Made by a program: the position numbers and the translations under genes
The notes under the pieces: generated by a model
Told to the model about the DNA's origin: nothing
Databases searched by the model: none
The model's input: only the letters and a program-made list of their open reading frames with translations
Assembly (NCBI GenBank): GCA_026389845.1
Contig: JAPLHB010000148.1
Location: 1 to 48,529 of the forward strand
Source: Chloroflexota bacterium
GTDB lineage: Bacteria > Chloroflexota > Anaerolineae > CG2-30-64-16
Direction of reading: 5' to 3'
Length of the DNA: 48,529 nucleotides
Shown here: positions 44,268 to 48,529 of the stretch, piece by piece
How positions within the stretch are numbered: position 1 is the stretch's first letter
Layout of the letters: each line of letters starts with the position of its first letter

Positions 44268-45247
44268 GCGGCGCCTCCCTGTTCCGCAGTTAGCAGAGGC
44301 GGCTCCCATGCCGCCGGAGCGTCGGGCGTGGGAGCCCGACCTGCTGCTGGGAGGATTGCCTCAATCCCGCGGCGGGTCAGCACGGCCACCATCGCCCGGC
44401 GATAGGCCGCGCTGGCGCGGATGTCGTCAATCGGCCGGGCGGCCGCGGCGGCCAAGTCAGCGGCGCGCTGCACTCCTGCCGGGGAGCTATCCGCGGCCAA
44501 CGCAGCCTCGGCCTCCGGCGCACGCAGCGGCGTCGGGCCGACCGCGCCGAGCGCGATACGGACATTGCGGATTGCGAATTGCGAATTGCGGATTGGCTGC
44601 GGCTCCTCAACTCCGAAATCCGAAATCGGCAATCCGAAATCCACCCACACCGCCACGCTCACCGTCGAGATATCGCCCACCTTCGTGCGTCCCAGCTTCT
44701 TGAAGGCGCCGGCCGCGCCCGCGGGCGCGGGGGGCAGGTGGATGGCGGTGAGAAACTCCCCCTTGCTCATGGCCGTGCGCCCCGGTCCGAGGAAGAAATC
44801 GGCGATGGGCACGCGGCGTGCGCTGGCGGGGCCGTAAAGCTCGGCCACGGCGTCCAGGCAATAGAGCGCGGGCGCGGCATCGGCCGCGGGGCTGGCGTTG
44901 CAGAGGTTCCCGCCGATCGTGGCGCGGTTGCGAAGCTGGTACGACGCCACCGCGTTGCACGCCTGGGCCAGCAGGTCGTAACGGGCCTGCACCAGCGGGT
45001 GGCCGGCCACCTGGTTCATCGTGCATGCCGCGCCGATTACCAGCCAGCCGTCTTCGCTCGACCGGATCTCGCACATGCCGGGCAGGCCCTTGAGGTCAAC
45101 CACCTGCGCGGGCTTGATGAATCCACCGCGGGCGCGGATCAACAGATCGGTGCCGCCCTGAAACGCTCGCACGGCGCCGCTGCCGCCGGCCAGCAGCGCG
45201 CTGGCCTCTGCGAAGTCTTTGGGTACGATGTAATCAAAGGGTTGCAA
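44264..45247 (-). CDS. Xanthine-dehydrogenase-type FAD-binding subunit
   Basis: This protein of about 327 residues has the FAD motifs AFQGGTDLLIRARGG and ATIGGNLCNASPAAD of the CoxM/XdhB family. An in-frame insert (about residues 200-225, SDFG then NSQFAIRN) is encoded by two four-unit heptamer arrays in what should be a surface loop. TTG 45247 is preferred because GGAGGT is 7 nt upstream; GTG 45256 would put that site against the start codon. First gene of the three-subunit operon. Confidence 0.9.
   Translation of the reverse strand: MQPFDYIVPKDFAEASALLAGGSGAVRAFQGGTDLLIRARGGFIKPAQVVDLKGLPGMCEIRSSEDGWLVIGAACTMNQVAGHPLVQARYDLLAQACNAVASYQLRNRATIGGNLCNASPAADAAPALYCLDAVAELYGPASARRVPIADFFLGPGRTAMSKGEFLTAIHLPPAPAGAAGAFKKLGRTKVGDISTVSVAVWVDFGLPISDFGVEEPQPIRNSQFAIRNVRIALGAVGPTPLRAPEAEAALAADSSPAGVQRAADLAAAAARPIDDIRASAAYRRAMVAVLTRRGIEAILPAAGRAPTPDAPAAWEPPLLTAEQGGAA
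44564..44640. repeat. Two four-unit heptamer arrays inside FAD-subunit gene
   Basis: ATTGCGG/ATTGCGA units at 44564-44591 and CCGAAAT/CGGCAAT units at 44613-44640, separated by 21 bp. Both lie inside the coding sequence. Confidence 0.92.
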
Positions 45248-45266
45248 TGCTGTCACCTCCGTGATT

Positions 45267-45313
45267 TGGATACTGGAAGCTGGATGCTGGAAGCTGGTCA
45301 GGATGCTTCCAGC
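45267..45313. repeat. Heptamer array (TGGAAGC-type), four units, with inverted end
   Basis: TGGATAC, TGGAAGC, TGGATGC and TGGAAGC fill 45267-45294. An inverted GCTTCCA follows within 20 bp. The array lies upstream of the FAD-subunit start. Confidence 0.9.
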
Positions 45314-45347
45314 GCGATAGAGGCTGAATAGTTGCTTTTACAGGTCC

Positions 45348-45881
45348 TTAGCGGCGACGACGAAACAGATCTAACAACGGATAAGCTTTCCCTCCCGGGA
45401 TGGTTTTGCCGTTGATTTGCAGGCGCCGCACGGCGACCAGGAGCTTTTTTAGATATCTTTCGAATTCGCGGCGCGTTTCGGGCGGCAGTTTATCGTAGCC
45501 GTCCAACTGAAGATCATAGTCCACGCGGTCTACCCACGGACTCAGGAGCATACGTTTCAGGCTTTCGCGTTTCATGCGCTGGAAGGCTTTATCGGAGCAC
45601 CACTGCACGACACGCGCTGCAATCAGCGGTTCAAACTGGCCCGCGGAAGCCTTGACTCCCTCGAAATTGAAGGGATGCACAAACTCGATCTGTTTACCGT
45701 TTCGTTCCCAATAGGCAGGCGCGTTGCGCTTAATATCTTCCGCGGTGTCACCGATCGCCACGATCTGGTGGTTGGGGCCGAGACAGCCCACGATGTTACG
45801 CATCTCGGTGACAAGTTCGACCTGCGGCGCATCGACGCGGATCGTGTCGCGATTTGTCGTCAGCTTGAAGTCGAGGATCAT
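45348..45881 (-). CDS. Hypothetical protein
   Basis: I do not recognise this 177-residue protein. It is soluble and charged, with a strand-rich N-terminal half (VELVTEMRNIVGCLGPNHQI then VAIGDTAEDI) and a basic helical C-terminal half ending LLDLFRRRR. The VAIGDTAEDI ... IEFVHPFNFEGVKA order faintly recalls the first subdomain of MreB/actin-like proteins, but it is too short for an actin fold and lacks phosphate loops. It sits between the permease and the FAD subunit on the same strand, separated from both by heptamer repeats, so membership of the purine operon is doubtful. Confidence 0.7.
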   Translation of the reverse strand: MILDFKLTTNRDTIRVDAPQVELVTEMRNIVGCLGPNHQIVAIGDTAEDIKRNAPAYWERNGKQIEFVHPFNFEGVKASAGQFEPLIAARVVQWCSDKAFQRMKRESLKRMLLSPWVDRVDYDLQLDGYDKLPPETRREFERYLKKLLVAVRRLQINGKTIPGGKAYPLLDLFRRRR

Positions 45882-45900
45882 GGTATGTGCTCACCTGGAC

Positions 45901-45998
45901 ATTAGGTATTAGGTATTAGGTATTAGGTATTGAACTGGAGGCATAGAGCCTACGCAGTCGCATACCCAATATCTAATACCTAATATCTAATACCTGAA
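45901..45998. repeat. Inverted pair of heptamer arrays (ATTAGGT)
   Basis: Four perfect ATTAGGT units (45901-45928) face four to five inverted units (ATCTAAT/ACCTAAT, 45964-45998). They could form a long hairpin between the permease stop and the hypothetical gene. Confidence 0.92.
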
Positions 45999-46006
45999 TT
46001 CTCCGC

Positions 46007-47443
46007 CTACTTCTTCTCGACAGCCTCGCGTTCAAACGAGGGTTTCCATGCCACGGTGATCAGGTTCATCAGGATGCCGACCACCGCGCCGGTCGCGATC
46101 GCGGGCCAGCCACTGGGGAAGATCCCCGTCAGCAGTGGGATCGGCAAGAAGCCGCCCGGGAAGCCGATGTTGCCGCCGATGCCGACGATCAGGATCGTGG
46201 CGCCGATGGCTAACTGCTTCGGGTCATACAGGTTGACCTTCTCGGCGATCATGAGCGCGATACCTTGCATGCCGATGACGCCGAAGAGGTAGATGGCCAA
46301 GCCGCCCGAAACTGCGGTCGGGATGCTCTGGATTGCCTCGGCCAGCGGGCCGATGAACCCCAGCAAGATGGCGATCCCGCCTGCGCTGAGCAGGGCCGGG
46401 CCGGCGTAGTTGCGGGTGATCACCATCAGCGAGTTGTTCTCGCCGTAGTTGGTGCCGGCGGTGGAGCCGAACAGGCCGTTGATGAAGTCATCCAGGCCGT
46501 CCAGGATCAGGTTCAGGCCGATGTACTCGGCCAGGTTGTATTTCTTGCGGCCCTGCTCCTCGGCCAGGTGATCCACGTAGAGGCTGATCTGGTAGAGGTG
46601 GGCTGTGGATTCGGGGATGGTCGCGATCGCCATGATGCCGATGCCCACCATCGCTGTGAGGGTCAATGGGTCGTTGAAGCGCGGGAGGGTGATGATCGGT
46701 GCCCGGATCAGCGCTTCCTTTCCGAAAGCTCCCCAATTCACCAGGCCGAGCGGGATGGCGACGATGTAGCCGACGATCGCGGCCAGCAGGATGGGCAACA
46801 TCCCGATGAAGCCCTTGCCCTGCAGGTAGACCGAGAAGAGATAGGCAGCCAGCAGCGTCACGATGGCAGCCGTCCACCACTTGAGCTGTATGCTGGGATC
46901 CGCGACCCCACAGCAGGTGCCTGCGGCCATACTGAGTGCGGAGGCGCCCAGGCCGATGCCGATGGTGCAGGCCACCGGGCCGGTGATGATGGCGGGCAGC
47001 ACGTTGTCCAACCCTTTTTTGCCGCCCGTGCCGCGGATGAGAAAGCCGACGAGGATGTTGATGATGGCCGTCGTGATGAACCCGGCGGTTACCACGGAGA
47101 TCACCTCTGGCGGCGCCACGCCTTCCTTAACCCCCTTGACGGCCATGATGCCGAGCACAGCCGTGATGTAGCTGAAGCTGGAGCCGTAGTAGAGGGGAAT
47201 GTAGGTGCCCAACACCAGCTTGCCGACGATCAGGGAGATGACCGTGCCGAGGCCGGTGATGGTCAGCACTGTACTGACGGGGAAGTGCATCAGGATGGCG
47301 CACAGCACGGTAGCTGGAAACATCGTCAGCACGTGCTGCAAGCCGAGGAGGAGCATCTGGCCGATCGGCGGTGTGTCGTTCGGCAGATAGCCCATCACTT
47401 TGGGTGTGGCTTTAGCGGCCACGGGTGTGGCTTTAGCGGCCAT
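46007..47443 (-). CDS. NCS2-family nucleobase:cation symporter (xanthine/uracil permease)
   Basis: The 478-residue membrane protein has 12-14 hydrophobic segments and clear NCS2 features: GLQHVLTMFPATVLCAIL in helix 1, a broken-helix region (LYYGSSFSYI), IPESTAHLYQIS, and FGSTAGTNYGENNSLMVITR. It should import xanthine, uric acid or uracil with protons or sodium. ATG 47443 follows GGAAGGAAG. A 12-residue N-terminal duplication (AAKATP twice) reflects an 18-bp-class direct repeat. With the Xdh genes it suggests purine scavenging. Confidence 0.93.
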   Translation of the reverse strand: MAAKATPVAAKATPKVMGYLPNDTPPIGQMLLLGLQHVLTMFPATVLCAILMHFPVSTVLTITGLGTVISLIVGKLVLGTYIPLYYGSSFSYITAVLGIMAVKGVKEGVAPPEVISVVTAGFITTAIINILVGFLIRGTGGKKGLDNVLPAIITGPVACTIGIGLGASALSMAAGTCCGVADPSIQLKWWTAAIVTLLAAYLFSVYLQGKGFIGMLPILLAAIVGYIVAIPLGLVNWGAFGKEALIRAPIITLPRFNDPLTLTAMVGIGIMAIATIPESTAHLYQISLYVDHLAEEQGRKKYNLAEYIGLNLILDGLDDFINGLFGSTAGTNYGENNSLMVITRNYAGPALLSAGGIAILLGFIGPLAEAIQSIPTAVSGGLAIYLFGVIGMQGIALMIAEKVNLYDPKQLAIGATILIVGIGGNIGFPGGFLPIPLLTGIFPSGWPAIATGAVVGILMNLITVAWKPSFEREAVEKK

Positions 47444-47615
47444 TTCAGTCTTCCTTCCTTGCAAGAGAGTGGGTTGAAGTTTCGACCAGTCAGAGATGCT
47501 CGCCTGCGGCGGCGAGCGGTGTTGCTGCCATCATGGTTGTCGTGAGTCGTCACACCTCCTCTTGCCTGGAGACCAGCCAGGCCTGGCGAACGGGTTCCGG
47601 GGCAGACCGAGCCGC

Positions 47616-47650
47616 AAGACCTTCGAGGTCTTTGAGACCTCGAAGGTCTT
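47616..47650. repeat. Perfect 16-bp inverted repeat
   Basis: AAGACCTTCGAGGTCT (47616-47631) and its complement (47635-47650) are separated by TTG, just after the CoxG stop. There is no T tract, so it is probably an interspersed palindrome rather than a typical terminator. The rest of 47444-47654 shows no gene. Confidence 0.85.
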
Positions 47651-47654
47651 ATGT

Positions 47655-48302
47655 TTAGCCCTGGCACCGTGAGAGAACAAGCGCAACTATGAAAAGAACA
47701 GCGATCAACGGGACGATGATCAACAGCATCCTTGCTTCTGTAGACCGCGTCGCCCCGCCGACCACCTCTTTCGCGACGTCCACCGCAACGGCCGCCGCGA
47801 ACTCGGCCTCTGTGGGTTTGGAATACTCAACTTCCTGCTTGCCTTCGGCTTGCGCCGCCATTCGAGCCTCCAAGACTTGATCTAGAGCGATGAGTCCTTG
47901 TCGGATCATGCTCTTGCTGACCGTGTCAATCGAACGCTGGCCCACGCTGGCCAGCTTGCCGCCGATCATCACGTCGCCATCGTACTTCATCAGTGTCGTG
48001 CCGTCGCCCCGGTCGGCCAATTGGATGCGGCCGACCCCTTTGGCGAAGCCCTGCGCGCCCTTGCCCTCGGCGGTCAGCGTGCAGGATTCGGGCGGAACTT
48101 CATCGGAAATCACCACTTTGCCGGAAAACGCCCCGGCAATGGGGCCGATCCGCACGTTCATCGTGCCCGCATACTCGCTTTCGCTGAGCTTGGTGAGGGT
48201 CTCGGTGCCGGGCAGCGCCTTTGCCAGCGCGTCCGGGTCACGCACCAACTCCCAGACTGCCTGGCGCGGGCCGTGGAAAATGTGTTCGCCGTCTAGTTTC
48301 AT
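47655..48302 (-). CDS. coxG: CoxG-family SRPBCC protein with C-terminal membrane anchor
   Basis: The 215-residue protein has a CoxG/SRPBCC domain (about 1-150): MKLDGEHIFHGPRQAVWELV, LPGTETLTKLSE, and GGKLASVGQRSID. A linker follows and then a C-terminal transmembrane helix (about 192-210, MLLIIVPLIAVLFIVALVL). CoxG proteins are tied to maturation or membrane attachment of xanthine-oxidase-family enzymes, which fits the three-subunit enzyme downstream. ATG 48302 follows AGGAAGG. Confidence 0.92.
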   Translation of the reverse strand: MKLDGEHIFHGPRQAVWELVRDPDALAKALPGTETLTKLSESEYAGTMNVRIGPIAGAFSGKVVISDEVPPESCTLTAEGKGAQGFAKGVGRIQLADRGDGTTLMKYDGDVMIGGKLASVGQRSIDTVSKSMIRQGLIALDQVLEARMAAQAEGKQEVEYSKPTEAEFAAAVAVDVAKEVVGGATRSTEARMLLIIVPLIAVLFIVALVLSRCQG

Positions 48303-48529
48303 GTAGTTCCTTCCTGATTGATATTTGGTATCGGGGACTAGGGATTAGGGACTAGGAATTCGACCCCTCGTTGGTATGATCCTAGTCCCAATACGGTTCA
48401 GTTAAGAATCGGGGCTCCACTTGACTTCTGGGCGCGAGCGAGGCATGCTACCGGTAAGCACAACATTTGCAATTAGGAGGCCTCGCCTGGGATTCACATT
48501 ACGCACCCTGGCTGCTGACATCAAGTTCC
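48303..48529. other. Right-edge intergenic region with heptamer repeat and possible partial ORF
   Basis: Three GGGACTA/GGGATTA heptamers fill 48334-48354, with an inverted CCTAGTCCC at about 48383. From ATG 48445 a plus-strand frame (MLPVSTTFAIRRPRLG) stays open to the edge, but a minus-strand frame is open there too. ACGGTTCAGTTAAG before it may be an insertion-sequence end. I cannot decide without sequence beyond the edge. Confidence 0.35.

Noticed and set aside
45901..45998. Telomere-like (TTAGG-type) repeat or origin
   Set aside because: Only four units, facing an inverted set, within an internal gene cluster; fits the heptamer-array pattern seen elsewhere.
47616..47650. Terminator of coxG
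   Set aside because: Perfect stem but no T tract on either strand; listed as a palindromic repeat instead.

Overview
The window is GC-rich bacterial chromosome. It looks like a Chloroflexota member (Anaerolineae or Caldilineae type). This is inferred from style: long secreted proteins with Thr/Pro 'TPTAT' linkers, an ECF sigma factor coupled to DUF5667/DUF5666-type proteins, nSTAND/WD40 and TIR proteins, a pyrophosphate-type phosphofructokinase, a xanthine-dehydrogenase set with CoxG, and many short interspersed repeats. There is no rRNA or marker gene to fix the taxonomy. Both edges cut through features; the left edge cuts a transposase.

Layout. 1-500: 5' part of a DDE transposase (minus strand) next to a C25 (gingipain-like) protease gene that has lost its start and most of its signal peptide. 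4.6-8.0 kb: a degenerate receiver protein, a secreted subtilase behind a promoter with two palindromic sites, and an orphan IS630-type HTH protein. 8.2-13.9 kb (minus): CDP-alcohol phosphatidyltransferase, ECF sigma factor, membrane DUF5667/DUF5666 protein, a second DUF5666-like secreted protein and a secreted beta-propeller protein, ending in a strong terminator. 14.2-17.9 kb: a DUF58 + TgpA-type transglutaminase pair.

18.0-29.9 kb is the most interesting part. A near-consensus promoter precedes five closely spaced plus-strand genes: a TIR-transmembrane-Asp-box propeller protein, a gluzincin metalloprotease with a related propeller, a LysM envelope protein, a caspase-TIR fusion, and a TIR-nSTAND-transmembrane-WD40 protein. 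I read this as a candidate signalling, conflict or regulated-cell-death system with sensors facing outward and TIR, caspase and NTPase modules inside. The parts are familiar families; the assembly is what may be new. Function is inference.

30-36.2 kb: YchF-type NTPase and ROK sugar kinase (minus), HD-domain protein, deoxyribosyltransferase-like protein, tRNA-Arg(UCU), a membrane phosphodiesterase/alkaline-phosphatase-fold protein and a TspO-like membrane protein. 36.3-41.2 kb (minus): PPi-dependent phosphofructokinase, then three paralogous lipoproteins, each internally duplicated, with a small membrane protein between them. 41.3-48.3 kb (minus): CoxG, an NCS2 purine/uracil permease, a hypothetical protein, and the FAD, 2Fe-2S and molybdenum subunits of a xanthine-dehydrogenase-type enzyme. 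This reads as a purine uptake and oxidation module.

A separate theme is repeat invasion. At least ten arrays of exact or near-exact 7-bp tandem units, mostly four units long but of different sequences, lie between genes and also inside or at the ends of coding sequences (HD protein, molybdenum subunit, FAD subunit). An additional unrelated MITE-like insert sits in frame inside the nSTAND NTPase.
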